DNA of 64,000 nucleotides from Anadara kagoshimensis (lineage: Eukaryota; Mollusca; Bivalvia; Arcoida; Arcidae), in the NCBI GenBank assembly GCA_021292105.1, contig CM037869.1, forward strand, positions 11,862,471 through 11,926,470. Reading direction: 5' to 3'. Below, piece by piece: positions 12,101 through 27,100 of this stretch. Numbering within the stretch: the stretch's first letter is position 1; the number at the start of each line of letters is the position of its first letter. Under the pieces are notes generated by a model. The model saw nothing but the letters and a program-made list of their open reading frames with translations. It was not told the origin of the DNA and ran no database searches. Both the position numbers and the translations under genes were made by a program.

Positions 12101-15100
12101 GGAGAGTACCACAGAGGTCCCGGTGTATAGGAAAATCAAGGTGGAAGAAGAGTACCACAGTCCCGGTGTTTAGGAAAATCAAGGTGGAAGAAGAGTACCA
12201 CAGAGGTCCCCGTGTATAGGAAAATCAAGGTGGAAGAAGAGTACCACAGAGGTCCCGGTGTATAGGAAAATCAAGGTGGAAGAAGAATACCACAGAGGTC
12301 CCGGTGTATAGGAAAATCAAGGTGGAAGAAGAGTACCACAGAGGTCCCGGTGTATAGGAAAATCAAGGTGGAAGAAGAATACCATAGAGGTTCCGGTGTA
12401 TAGGAAAATCAAGGTGGAAGAAAAGTACCACAGAGGTCCCGCTGTATAGGAAAATCAAGATGGAAGAAGAATACCACAGAGGTCCCGGTGTATAGGAAAA
12501 TCAAGGTGGAAGAAGAGTACCACAGAGGTCCCGGTGTATAGGAAAATGAAGGTGGAAGAAGAATACCACAGAGGTCCCGGTGTTTAGGAAAATCAAGGTG
12601 GAAGAAGATTACCACAGAGGTCCCGGTGTATAGGAAAATCAAGGTGGAAGAAGATTACACAGAAAGTGGATTTGACCAAAATCTTGGAACAAATTGTTAT
12701 CTGTCAAAGAGGAATTTAACCTTGGCCACAACATGAAACTGTAGCTGCTTTAGACGAGTCGGCCACCGAGGCCTCAATATATAACAAAGGTAAGATGAAA
12801 GAGAAGTACCGATGTGTGATGATAAAAAGGAAGTGCGAGGAATCGGATAGCCCGTTTTAAGGTAAAATTCCTTTATTGTATAAGATTATTCTGTAGATAA
12901 GGATGTCATAAGCAGAACTTTGATTAAAGAACAGGAAAAGTCTTGCGTTGACAACTTTGTTTAAGATGTCATTTCAGGAGTTGAAGTAGAAATATAAGGA
13001 ACAGGGTGTGTTAATGAGAACGTGGGGAACCCCTGATGCTCTGGTTGAAGATTAATGGCGGCTAGTCAACCCAATTGTAGTACTTAAGGTTTATCGTAAC
13101 GAGGTTTTGAGTTTAGCACATGCCACACCTATGGTTGGTATTTGGGAATCGATAAAATATACAAAATGAATATTGATCAGTTTTATTGGCCTGGTCTTCT
13201 AAAGGATGTTGCAGATTATTGTAACTCTAGTCAGATATTTTGTAAACCAAGATCATAGAATGTGAAATTTGAAGAACGTAAGACGACGATCTGTAGAAAG
13301 GTTGAGATTAGCCTACTAGTATTCTGGAATTGGATAATGCACTTTGATGACAATATTAAAATTTCTATGGAGGCGTCTTCAGAATGATTAATAATAACGT
13401 TTTCATGTTACTAAGTAATGCTTGTCATTGAATCAGTGGCATTAAGACTCATTTGACATGATTTGACGAAAAGAAATTAGAAATTAATCCTCGCCAACAA
13501 TATTTAATATTTGTTGATCAATTGGGCTAAAGTAATAATAATTTACCAATTGAAGAAACTAGAAATGTAACACTGGCACTTCATACGCGGTCATAATCGG
13601 CTATATCCATAAGAAAACTGAGATTATACATGCAAATCCTTCAATCCTTAAATAATGTGTACATCTTATATAAAATATAATAATCTAAAACGTTTAAAGG
13701 CGCGACAACTTATGTAAAATTGGCTCAGTCCACATAAGCAACCCTCGAAAAATAAAGTTATTATTATTGTAACTTAAAAGCGCCAAATGTGAGTTTGCGC
13801 GACTGCCTTTAGAATGTTTGAAAAGGTATCAAAATCGCTAATGGTACCTAATAAAATGACTTTCCGTTTTAAAATAGGGATTAGCGCAAATGGATGTTGT
13901 CCTTCCAAGAAAGGCTTTTTTTAATCGTTTAAATGATGTTTAGCGACTTTGATGTTATTTGACTGTAAGGGTGTAGATAGGAACTTGGCAAAAGTGCACA
14001 ATTGACCGGTTTTAAAAAAAGGGGTATCCATGGGCTTCCAAAAACACGGATGCCAATATATTAATTAGATTTAGTCCCTGTCAATCAAAAACAAACATGC
14101 TAATCCATGTCCGAATCACAATACAGAAGCAAAGTAAAAACTTTGGAACTAACAAATCAGGTTAGACACGTGAACTTCCACCAGGGGAGTGAGGCCGGGT
14201 GCTCCGGAAGGGTAAATACCTTCTGTTTAGCTAGCCACGCCCACCACATTGTAATCAAATTTGTTTGAAAGGAACATGGCATTATGGGACGTCAAATATA
14301 TCCAGGACAATCCTGGAAACAGACGTCAAACTTATCAACAATACTGTGGTGACGGCCATTTTACATAAAGCAGTTTTGAATGACACTATTACGACCAAAT
14401 GTTTTCATGTCCGGTTTCTTTAATTTTAGAAATCCGAGTTCCAGTACGCCATAAAGCAAAAATATTGATACAACTGCCAAAAAAACCATTACCACCAGTC
14501 TACAGTCGGGTAACTGTCTACAAACAGAACGGTCCAACACTTCTGACATCAGAAAAAGGTAGAGTTATAACTACAGACTGTTATAAAGGGCGAGTGAAGT
14601 ACACCAGCTGTAGTCCAAGTGGTGTGGTTAAAATACAGATAAACCAGGTTAAACTTGAGGATGAAGGGATGTACATGGTGTCGTTTGATGATGTAGTGGT
14701 AGAAGGACCGGTACTAAACCCATTTATACCTACAGGTAAGTGGGGTGCAACTTGAAGAAAAAAATATCCATGAGTATTTGAGGTCACCTAAACCAAAGGT
14801 TCAGGGTGACCTATAGTGATCGTTGTTTTTCTATCGTCCTGCATCATAAACAATCGCATATTTCCAACTTCAGAACCAGTGATAGTACACTTGATATAAA
14901 TGGCGAAATTGGTTGACCTTAACCTACATTCAAGGTCACAGTGACCTGAATGAGTAAAACTTTTAAACATGTTTTTTCCTGAAACCAAAAGGCCTATGAG
15001 CTTTGGAACTTCACAAATAGCATTGAGACAAAAAGGTTTACTAAGTTTGCAACGCTGGTTGACCTTGACCTACATTCAAGTTCACAGTGATCTAAAGTAT

Positions 15101-18100
15101 TAAAATATTTAAAAATCATCTTTACATGCACCAAAAGGCCTAGGAGGTTGAAACTCCATATATGCTTCATAAGAACAATAAGCTCTAGCAAATTTGGGAA
15201 GCTGGTTGACTTTGATCTACATTGAAGGTCACAGTGATCTTAAGTTGTTAAACCTTAACATTTGTTCATGAACCTAAAGGCCTGTAACTTTATTTGTAAC
15301 ATCCAGACAAGAAGTTGTACTAAATTTACAAAGTTGGTTGACCTTGGCTCACTTTTAAGATCACAATGACCTTAAGTAGTAAAATTCTAAAATATTTTGT
15401 CATGAGCCAAAAAGGCTTAGAGGCTTAAAACTTGATACAAAGTATCAGGACATAAAGCTCTGTCTGGTAGCTTGTTGACATGTATCTACTTTCTAGGTCA
15501 CAGTGACCTAAAAAAGTAAAGTAAATCTTAAAAAATTAAAATCCTAAATTGTAAAATCTTTATGTTGTAAACCATAAGGGCAAACACATGTTTAAAGTCT
15601 CTAAGCTGTTTCATTTTGATATCAGGTTTTTTATTTTGTTGATTAACTAAGTATAGAAAATTGTCTTCAATTTTGCACATTTTAAGAGCAACATAAATTG
15701 CTCTTGACCAATGGTTTGTCCTGTTTGTATTTTTTTTTATTTAAATGGAATACCTTCTAAAACTTTCTGATGTATGTCAATTTTATAATTTCAGATATAG
15801 CTATGGGGATAGGTAAGACAGCAGTAATTATGTTGTCTTTTGACAAGTCATGTGATTACCAGTCATTTGATGTGGTTAAGGAAGACAACAACCTGGTTCA
15901 GAACCCTCTGTTTAGCGTCACTTCTCAGAATCATCTTAATCTACAAGACAATTACCGTGAGAGGCTCCAATTCCAAGGTGATATGGCGTCAGGGCGATGT
16001 TGGTTTGAATTACACAAGATAACTTTAGGAGACAGCGGAAAGTATATATTGAAACATGGAAGTGAAACTTTATCTTCACAGTGGTTAACAGTACATGGCT
16101 ATCGTAAGTAACAGTGCATTCACTTTAAGCTCTTTAGCATAAATGTTGTTACTCAAAGTACTAAAATGTAACATAAATTGGGGACTGATATATCACTGAT
16201 CAGCTTATGCAGGGGTTCAAAATTATGTATTGTAATGGAAAGTCCAGGCTTTTTGTGCCTTCATTTTTGGCAGGTCCCACATAAAGATTTGAAAGTCCAA
16301 TATCAACACTGAAAGGTTCATGTGCATGTTATCATACAGAAAAAATAATGTTAGGTCTATTGGACATTTAGGTTTTAAATGTCAAGGGTTTCAATGTAAA
16401 ATCAATAGGTCCCAGACCTTGGACCTTTCCAGTAATAAGCTAATATGTACCATCTTTTTAAAAAAAATTGACCTTGAACTTTATTAAAGGGCTTTGTATA
16501 ATAATTATACAATGGATTTTCTATCAGTAATTGCAAAATTTCATGAAAACTGATAATAATTTATGAACTTCTAATCATAGCGCCAACTGTATGAATGTAT
16601 AGTATGTGATGATATTTGACCTTGACTTTAACTTCAAGGTACTCTGACCCACTTAAATATCTGTTATCTTTCTAGTCATAGTCAATGTAACTATTCAGTA
16701 ACAAACATATCAGTCTATGTTCAAATCATAATCCCAAAGGTGAACCACAAACCAATCATGTTATCTTCTTAAAAAATGATTTGATTCATTGGTTATATCT
16801 GTTCTTCTTTATTGCAGTGAAATATGGGGTGCATAAAGACTCTGAACCACACGAACATATTCACACAAAATTCCTTAAAGAAATCCTGGGTGTACATTCT
16901 AAATCCTGCAACAATGCATGTAGAGCAGAGCTTAGTTGGATACCATTAACAGCAAAAATAAAATATAACATGATTAAATACTTGGCCCATATCGTTTCAC
17001 AAGAAAATACTCTGTTATACAAGATATATAAAGAAACTTATAAAACAAATGCGTGGACAATACATGTGAAAAATATCTTAAATCGATTAGGTTACTCTTT
17101 TATCATAAATAATCCAGAACTTATAAACTTGCATCTTACAAACATTAAACAAAGAATCATTGATATAGAAAACCAAGAACAACTCAAAATGATAACAATG
17201 TCTCATAAACTCAAATTATTCAATCAATTAATACAATCACAATATGAACCTCCATACCTTAATCTTCTCCATACGCGTAAAGACAGATCCACCATAGCTA
17301 AACTCAGATTAAGCGCACATAAACTTGCTATTGAAGCGGGAAGATATAATAATTTAGATGTTAACTCCAGAATATGCTCAAGTTGTAACAAAAACCAAAT
17401 TGAAACTGAAATTCATTTCTTGTTATCCTGTGAACAATACAAACAAAATAGAAAAATATTATTTAAAGAAATTTCAAATCACAATCCTTATTTTATGAAG
17501 ATGTCAGATATATCAAAAATAAAATATTTATTAAATAATAAAAATGAAAAGATATTTATAGAAATAATAAACTTCACAACTTGTAGTCCTGACATCAGAA
17601 ACAACATGTGACTCACAAACTTAAAAAATGAGACAACCAAAACCCTTGGGATGTTGCACATTGATTTTAAATCCACTTTTATCTATAACATGTGTTTATT
17701 TTCTTTATTTGTAAATTTGTATGGTGTTTTTTTTGTTTAATATTTTGTATTGCTTTAACCAATTATGTAAATTGTGTTTGAGCAATAAATTATTATTATT
17801 ATTATCGGTCCATGTTCAAGTCACAATCCCAAAGGTCAACCACAAACATCAGTTTATGTTCAAATCATAATCCCAAAGGTCAACCACAAACATACCAATC
17901 GATGTTCAAGTCAAAATCCCCAAATTAAAGCAAAAACTTTGAAAACTGGCTAAGTGAAACATATGAATTTCCAACCAGAGAAGTTAAGCTGGGTGGTCTG
18001 GAAGGGTAAAAGCCCTTTATCTGAGTCAGTATATTTGTCCCAAACTAACAAATGCACATCAAGGCAGATGACTTCTTATGATTTTTGATAGGCCAACTCT

Positions 18101-21100
18101 TTGCCTTAACGATGGTAAATTGCTACCATTAGTTTAGGTTTTGAATGAAATGTTTATGCTTATCTATTTCTAGAGACTTACTGTCAGAAAAGAGGTGTAC
18201 AAAAAGCCAAGAAAAATTACAGAAATCCTGAAGTTATTGCTGGTGAAATAAAATCATTGCAAGAATATTTAAGTAGCAGACCTCTGCCAAATATGGAGTG
18301 TTCTAAACTACTAGACAATGCCATCATGAACCTGAAGTTAAATCTAAAGCTTAATTATATGGTAAGTGGTAGTAATATTTACATTAACTTCTGATTTTTA
18401 TTCATCATATGAAAGTCCAGGATCTATTTAAGTACATTGTTTAGGGTATTCGTAATGAATAAAGCTTTAGCCCGTGTGATTATACATATATGGCAATATG
18501 GTTCTTACACCTATATGTGTTATTTAAACCTGTCCTTGTTGATAAACACTCTTGTTATCAGATCGTTAGTAAACTATAGCTCTTTCCTCATTATCTTTCA
18601 TATTCTTATGACAGTTAGTTGGGTCCAGACCTCTGACCTACTGATTTACCGATAAAATGTAACAGTAATTGATTACTTTTAGTTTTTGATGTACTGTAAT
18701 TGTAATGTAATCGATTACTTAAAATTCCAAAGTAAGTGTAATTTGATTGATTGAATTTAAAGTAATTAACCCCATGTCGGGTTGGATCACAACCTTAAGT
18801 CATTTGACAATGTTGCATACTTAGGTCAAGGTTTACACCACACAGAATATTTGCGATTTTCACTCTTTATTTTTGTTTTTATTTAGTGGTATATTGAAAT
18901 ATGCTGTTAAAACAGAAAACTGCATGCTCATATTTAAACCACCATAACATGATACATGTATAATTACATATTATATTAGTTTTAATTTTACAGCATTAGA
19001 CGTCTGTTTCGGAATACAATTGCTCATCAGTAGTGCTTGGATCAAAATTATGAAACCAAAATTATTTAGAAGATGTTGAAAAGCTACCCAAAGGACCAAA
19101 ATATACCAAATTAAGCTAAGGAAATACTTTGCATGAGGGAGTATACCTTAGTTTTTGAGAAATTTCAAATTTTAACTTGCAGGAAATTTAGACAATTATA
19201 GTATATTTCTGACAATAATACAAAATTATAACCTTGACCTTTGCACAACAGCTTTAGCCTTGACCTTCACATATCAGTCTTGGATTTTATATCATTTTAG
19301 TTAAAAGAATTTTTTTTATTGCAAATGACCTTTACCTTAATGTTATGTTTTATATAAAACTTTTATTATTTCATTTATTATTTTAGCTAAAGAACTATTT
19401 TGATTTTTGATTGCAAATGACCTTGACCTTGATTTTATGTTTTAGGCTGAGGTGGCTGGTAAGGTTGGATATAGGACAATATTTAGTGGCAAATTACAGA
19501 TAAAACCAAACATATTCCTCATTAGAGAAAACGGTTTAAATAAAAAAGAATTATCAAAAAGCGTGTATGAAAAAGCCGTCCAATTACTTATAACCAAAAC
19601 ACCAGAGGAGATCCTGAAACAAGTAGACCCTGGACCGTACCAATGTCCTGAAAGGTAAAATACAGTGACATTTTGAAGGGTTGTTTAAAGGGAGAATAGA
19701 GTTTCTATTCTCTATGTTTTGTGTGTCTGAATAGTCACTCTAATTATTCAAAATATGAAGTTTTCATAATAATGTCCTCTTCAAATAGACAAATCCAAAA
19801 TCCAAAATAGAATTGAAAACTATGTAGAGTGGAGTAATGGTGCTATATACAGTAGTCAAGATTCTTTCACCGAACCTGCCTAAAAGGCCACCTCTGTATA
19901 AGGGCCACACGGATTTAAATGCCAGTGAAATGTTCTCAAAATTGCTCCTTACTCGTGTAATTTAAACCTGTGTATAAGGACCACCTGTCCATAGAGAGCA
20001 CTTTTACTAGTTCCGTTTGGTGGACTTGATAGGCAGATTTGACTGTATATCAAGGTGGTTAGGTCTGGGATGGTTTAGAAAACTTAAGTACCCAGAGAAA
20101 CCACTGATCTTCAGCAGTAGGATATCATGGATATGCCCGAGTTGGATTCAAAACTAGTTGTCAAGAGTCGCTGTGATCCATATCAGTGCATTTGGACCAT
20201 TCTGCCATCAAGAAACTTGATAGAAAAAGGATAACATAGATTTAATAAAATGTTTCTGAATTTTTTTTTATATATAACAGTTTTTAAGGTTATGATATAT
20301 TTACTATTGTTCATTATACTCCCTGTAAACTATAGGAATCACCATGCCTGTTTTTCCATCTGTCTGTCTGTGTAAAATGATATCCGGACCATATCTCATA
20401 ATTGCTTTGGACGACTGTCATAAAACTTCACATGCATAATCTTCATGGTCGAAAGGTGTGTCAGGAACTTGATCGACCAACCAAGGTCATATTGGAAAGT
20501 TTGCAGAAAACATTAAATGTTTGGGGCCAGGAATATTTGGCTCTTAAGAGACAGTTCTAGTTTATTTTAGATAACTGATCATTATGTTGAATTTAGTGTA
20601 CATTTCATATAAAATTTATGATCATTTGTTTGTGTTTTAGTGATGAGTTAAAGTTGGAAATGCAAAAGGTACCAAACTATGATGAACAAGCTCGTAAAGA
20701 CATCATGGATGCTGCAACGAATGAAGCTATACCAAAACAAAGATTTGATGAAATGATAAGATATGAAATGAACAGAGAATCGGTATCCGAGGAATCTATC
20801 ATAGCGGCCATCAAAGCTAGAGTACTAACACAGGGGTCAGTTAATTATGACGAGCTGATGCCCAAAGTGGACGTCCAGAGTAATGATAAAGACCTGAATC
20901 AACAAGGGATTAATCCAGATACCAGTATTCAGGATATGAACAAGTTTGTGGTTATAGAGAGACCCCATGTTGTTGATGACAGGAAGTCGTTCGCGTTACA
21001 GATACTGACTAACAGTGCTAATATGTGCGGGTTAAGATTAAAATGGCTAGTGACGTCACCTGTATACAGTGTTCCTAAAACACATTTATTTGTCTACAGG

Positions 21101-24100
21101 TGAGAGAATAATTAACAAGTAATTGTATTCATTTCATAAACACGTTGTGGGTCTGACTAAGACTTGAAAATATATAGGTACTGGTTTTTTTTCGAAGCAC
21201 TCGACATTTAGGAAATGTTTTGGAAGAGACCTTAAAAACTGATGCCGCTGTCATGGCAGGCATGGCATATTAAAGAACCCTCCCTGCGCATGTCCCTGAG
21301 CACACTTCATAGGTCAAAATTTCTGCCACTTCACCTGGTGACGTCTCATCATAAGTGAAATATTCTTTGACTAAGACATGAAACATCAATCAATCAATCA
21401 ATCAATCAAATCAAATCAAATCATCCAATCCAATCCAATCCAATCCAATCCAATCCAATCTTAATGCTGGATTTAAACCTGTCTTCTCCTAGGTTCAAAT
21501 TTACCTATAATTCTGAGCCTAGTTCATGTTAACTATGTCCGATTTAGAAAAGTGAACTCAATTTAGTTTAGATCACCATGAGCTAGGTTTCAACCCAAGG
21601 TGTGCAACCTGGCATTAATGTCAGACCTGCCAAAAACAAAGGCAAAAGGTCCTCGGCCTTTCATTACCAAACGACTGTCTAGTGCTGTAAAATAAAACTG
21701 GTACAATATGTAATACAAATAATTATGTGGTATACTTTAGGTGTGACATGTGGCTTGTAGACACACTGATTGGTGAGGGATTTGCACTACAAAAACAACA
21801 AGCAATACGATTGGCTGCTGCTAATGCTCTGACTTATATTTATAAGGAAAGGCCAGTAATTCAGGTAATGTTTTGTATATGAGTGGACTGGGCTTGATAG
21901 GTGGCTTTGTAGCTCAGTGGGTAAGTTGTCCTGCTAGTATTGGGAAGGTCCCAGGTTCCAGTTTTGATTTGGCTGCTGCATTTTTTCCCTTTCCTGTTAC
22001 ATATACAACAATATATATACATGTACATGTACATGTAAATTATTGCTTAAGAAATATATGTACATTCACAATTAAATTATATGTACATTCACAAACAATC
22101 ATTAGCATTCATAATAGACCTGCCAAAGTTTTGCCATATTTATAGCAACAATAACTTCAGAACTGCTTGACCAGTAACAGGAAAGGTAAAAAATGCAGCG
22201 GCCAAACCAGGACTTGAACCCCGGTCCTTCCAAATACTAGCAGGACGCCCTACTCACTGAGCTAATTGGCCACCTATAGAGTCCGGTCCGCCACAGGTCA
22301 AAAATATTTTATTAAAACTTTAACAATCTATCTTTTTCGCTCTATACTTTAAATGCTGAACTGAGAAGTTTTATGGTCGTCATCACAGTATTGTTTATAA
22401 GCTTGATGTCTCTGTGTCCAGGATTGACCTGGATATATTTGATGTCCCATAGTTACATGTTCCTTTCACACAATTTTGATAACACAAGTGGCGGGTGAAG
22501 CTAGCTAAACAGGAAGTGCTTACCCTTCTGGAGCACCCAGCCTCACTCCTGTGGTGGAAGTTCAAGTGTCTAACCTAACTTGTCAGTTTCAAAGTTTTTA
22601 CTTTGATTCTGGATTGTGATTCAGACATAGATTAGTATGTTTGACAGATTAGCGTTAGGTATTTATACAATAAAACAAAGCATTCATAATACTCTGCCAA
22701 GGGTTGGGCAATCAGAATTCGCCAAGGATAAGGCAATCGCACCCTGCCAAGGGTATGGCAATCAAACCATTCAAGAGTAGGGCAATCGAGATCTGCCAAA
22801 GATAGGGCAATCAAACCTTGTCAATGGTAAGGCAATCAACCCATTCAAATGTAGGGCAATCAAGATCTGCCAAGGATAGGGCATTCAAACCCTGCCAAAG
22901 GTAGGGCAACCAAAATCTACCAAGAATAGGGCACTCAAACCCTGCCAATGGTAAGGCAATCAACCCATTCAAGAGAAGGTCAATCAAGATCTGCCAAGGA
23001 TAGGGCAACCAAACCCTGCCAAAGATAGGGCAACCAAAATCTGCCAAGAATAGGACAATCAAACCCTGCCGATGGTAAGGCAATCAACCCATTCAAGAGA
23101 GGGGCAATCAAGATCTGCCAAGAATAGGGCAATCAAACTCTGCCAATTGTAAGATGACCAACCCATTCAAAAGAAGGGCAATCAGGATCTGCCAAAGATA
23201 GGGCAAGCAAACCCTGTCAATGATAAGGCGATCAACCCATTCAAGAGTTGGGCAAACAAAATCTGCCATGGATAGGGCAATCAAATTGTAAGCTGACCAA
23301 CCAATTCAAGAGTAGGGCAATCAAGATCTGCCAAGGATAGGGCAATCAAACCCTGTCATTCAAGAGTAAGGCCATAAAGTTTTTGTGGCTTTTTGAACAA
23401 CATAACTTTTATAATTTTAGATATCTTCAAATAAAGTACAGTCAAGAAACTGTGTGTCATATGAGGAACTTATCTTAAAATCCGAGGAAATGAAGGAGAG
23501 CGAGGGTGACAATGAGGACTACGTAATTACAGACTCGGGCGTTGATAAGTGGTTCATCAGAGCTGTAGAAGATGTATTGATAAATTATAAAAACCATAGT
23601 ATTATAGATCCATTAAGAATTATGTCAGGTAATTTTTTTCACATATAATTTATAAACATGATGTTATAAATAAAATTGTATGAAATTAGCAAATATAATA
23701 ATAACGAGTACTAATGTAATGATGGATGCATCATTACAAATAAGGCGCCCAAACGAATAAAAATCAAGAATTTTAAACTTGTAATATTCTTTTCATTTTG
23801 AGATTTAATTTTATATATAGAAGTAGTACATGAATCCAATTGGTTGAAATTCAAACAATAGGCAAAGTTGATTGACATCACCTATACCCAATATCACAAC
23901 CTGTTGTTTTGATGAGCTAATGATGTGTTGATTTTAAATTAATCCAAGCATTTACCCATGTAATGTCATATTGATAACTAACTGCAGCTACTCTATTGAA
24001 TTGAATAATAAATCATGCCCCAGGGATAACTGACCATTAGTGTTGCTTATAAAAAATATTTAACTTGAGAGCTTTTGGATATGGATCAGTGATTACTTAA

Positions 24101-27100
24101 GTATCCTTGACAATGAAAATTCATGCTTATTGTTTTAATTCTTAAACAAATGATAGCAACCAGCCCATAAGGAAAACTATAGTTTGAGGGTGGGGATCTC
24201 AAAGTTAGTACCTAAAACTACCTGTCCCCACCCTCCTATTGGAATGACCATTTGGGTTTACTTTAGACTCACTATTCAACTTTTAAAATAGAACCGGAAA
24301 ATATATAGTTTTAGGGTGGGGATATCAACCATTTAAAAGTTAGTACCAAGTCCCGCCTGTCCCCACCCTCCAAGAGGAATGACCCCTTGAGATTTGCTTT
24401 AGTATCATTCTATTCAACTTTTCATGTAGAACCAGAAAATATATAGTTTATGGGTTGGGATCTCAATCGTTTAAAAGTTAGCACACTGCCCCGCCCATCC
24501 TTACCCCTCCCGATACCCCCCGGGAAAATATTGTAATACAGACTTGTACATCTCGAGACACTAATCATGAAAATATATGGTTTTACAGTACAAAACAAAG
24601 TATAAATGGCAAAATTGACAATTATTGTTTTTAAGACCCTGCCCTCCTGCCCCTCCCCTAATAACCCCATGGGCATTTTGGCTCGGCCTCTGGGGAAGGA
24701 GATGGGTATCAACCTTCATGTGAAGTTTGGTTAAGATTGGACCAACGGTCTTTGAGAAATTGGTTGGACAAGTTCATGGCCGGAAGAAGAAGAAGAGGAA
24801 GAATAATAACAATAATAATAATAATAATAATAATAACGAGGAATAATGTAATGGTGGATGCATCATTACAAATAAGGCGCCCAAACGAATAAAAATCAAA
24901 CCCTGTATTCAAAACACATATTAAAACTTGTACTTTTGTTGCTTTTTTCCATTTCCATGGCAACGGCTGAAAATTTTAAACCTTTAAATAAGTTCTACAC
25001 ACAATAGAAAAACTGTTGAGAAATTTTAAACTTGTAATATTTTTTTCATTTTAAGATTTAATTTTATATAGAGAAGTAGTACATGAATCCATTTGGTTGA
25101 AATTCAAACAATAGGCAAAGTTGATTGACATCACCTATACCCAATATCACAAACCATTGTTTTGATGAGCTAATGATGTGTTGATTTTAAATTAATCCAG
25201 GCATTTACCCATATAATGTCATACTGATAACTAAATGCAGCTACTCTATCGAATTGCATAATAAATCATGCCCCAGGGACAAATGACCATTAGTGTTGCT
25301 TATAAAAAGATTTAGCTTAAAAGCTTTTAGACATGGATCAGTGATTACTTAAGTATCCTTGACAAGGAAAATTCATGCTTATTGTTTTAATTCTTAAACA
25401 AAATGATAGCATGTAGTTTGAGGGTGGGGATCTCAAAGTTAGTACCTAGACCTACCTGTCCCCAACCTCCTATTGGAATGTCCATATGGGTTTACTTTAG
25501 TATCAATCTATTCAACTTTTTATAAAGAATAAGAAAATATATATGTTAAGGGTGGGGATCTCAACTGATCAAAAGTTAGTACTCAGCCCCTCCTGTCCCT
25601 GCCCTCTTCTGGAAAACGCCATGGGCATTTCTTCAGTATCACTCTATTCAACTTTTAAAACAGAACCGAAAAATACATGTATATAGTTTCAGGGTGGGAT
25701 ATCAACCATTTAAAAATTAGAACCAAGCCCCGCCCGTCCCCACCCTCCATAAGGAATGACCCCATGGGATTTTTTTAGCATCACTATTCAATTTTTATGT
25801 AGAACCAGAAAATATATAGTTTATGGGTGGGGATCTCGACCGTTTAAAAGTTAGCACACTGCCCTGCCCATCCCCACCCCTCCCTGATACCGCAGGGAAA
25901 ATTTACTGATATAGACTTGTGCATCTTGAGATACTGATCATGAATATATATGGTTTTATAGTACAAAATAAAGTATAGATGGCAAAATTGATCATTATTG
26001 TTTTTAAGACCCCGCCCTCCTGCCCCTCCCCTAATGACCCCATGGGCATTTTACCTCGGCCAGGGAAGGAGATGGGGATCAACCTTCATGTGAAGTTTGG
26101 TTAAGATTGGACCAACGGTCTTCGAGAAATTGGTTAGACAAGTTCATGGCCGGAAGAAGAAGAAGAGGAAGAATAATAACAATAATAATAACGAGTACTA
26201 ATGTAATGATGGATGCATCATTACAAATAAGGCGCCCAAACGGATATAAGTCAAACTCTGTATTCGGAACTCGTGTTAGGAGGACTTTTGTTGCTTTTTC
26301 TATGACCATGACAACGACCACCATTTTGAACATTTTAAACCTTTAAATAAGATCTACATACAATAGAAAAACTGCATAGAAACCCAATGAAATTTTGCCA
26401 TTGTTAAAAATGATGTCTGAAAATAATTTACAAAATGTTTCACTTATTCATTTACATTGTATTACATTATTGTAAACATGTATTTTGTTAACCCTTGTTA
26501 ATCAAATACCAGGTTTCTAAACTACATATTTTAATCCCTGCATGCATTATTAGAAATTTAAAACTATTATGATTTTACAATAATTTTATATATGTATATT
26601 CATTGGTCAATTACAAATATTCAAATGTGGTTAATACTATGAAGGTGGAGCAAATTACTTGAGTGATAGACGATAGCCTGAAATTCAAACAATAGACAAA
26701 GTCGATTGACATCACCTATACCCAATATCACAACCTGTTGTTTTGATGAGCTAATGATGTGTTGATTTTAAATTAATCCAAGCATGTAATGTCATATTGA
26801 TAACTAAGCGGGTTACTCTATCGAATTGAATAATAAATCATGCCCCAGGGATAAATGACCATTAGTGTTGCTTATAAAAAAGATTTAGCTTGAGAGCTTT
26901 TGGACATGGATCAGTGATTACTTAAGTATCCGTGGCAATGAAAATTCCTGCTTATTGTTTTAATTCTTAATAGCAGCCATCCCATGAAGAAAACTATAGT
27001 TTGAGGGTGGGGATCTCAGAGTTAGTACCTAAACCTACCTGTCCCCACCCTCCTATTGAATGACCATATGGGTTTACTTAAATATCAATCTATTCAACTT

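Noticed and set aside
10414-12139. Several 100-300-codon minus-strand frames (YTGTSVVL-type repeats)
   Set aside because: They lie wholly inside the 45/46-bp satellite, and neighbouring frames encode the same peptide shifted as the period cycles through frames.
16781-17611. 276-codon frame as a host exon of gene 1
   Set aside because: It is a LINE reverse-transcriptase tail with an (att)n end; exon 3 and exon 4 join in phase without it.
22675-23375. CRISPR-like regular array
   Set aside because: The units are contiguous variants with no unique spacers, in an intron of a eukaryotic gene. It is a minisatellite.
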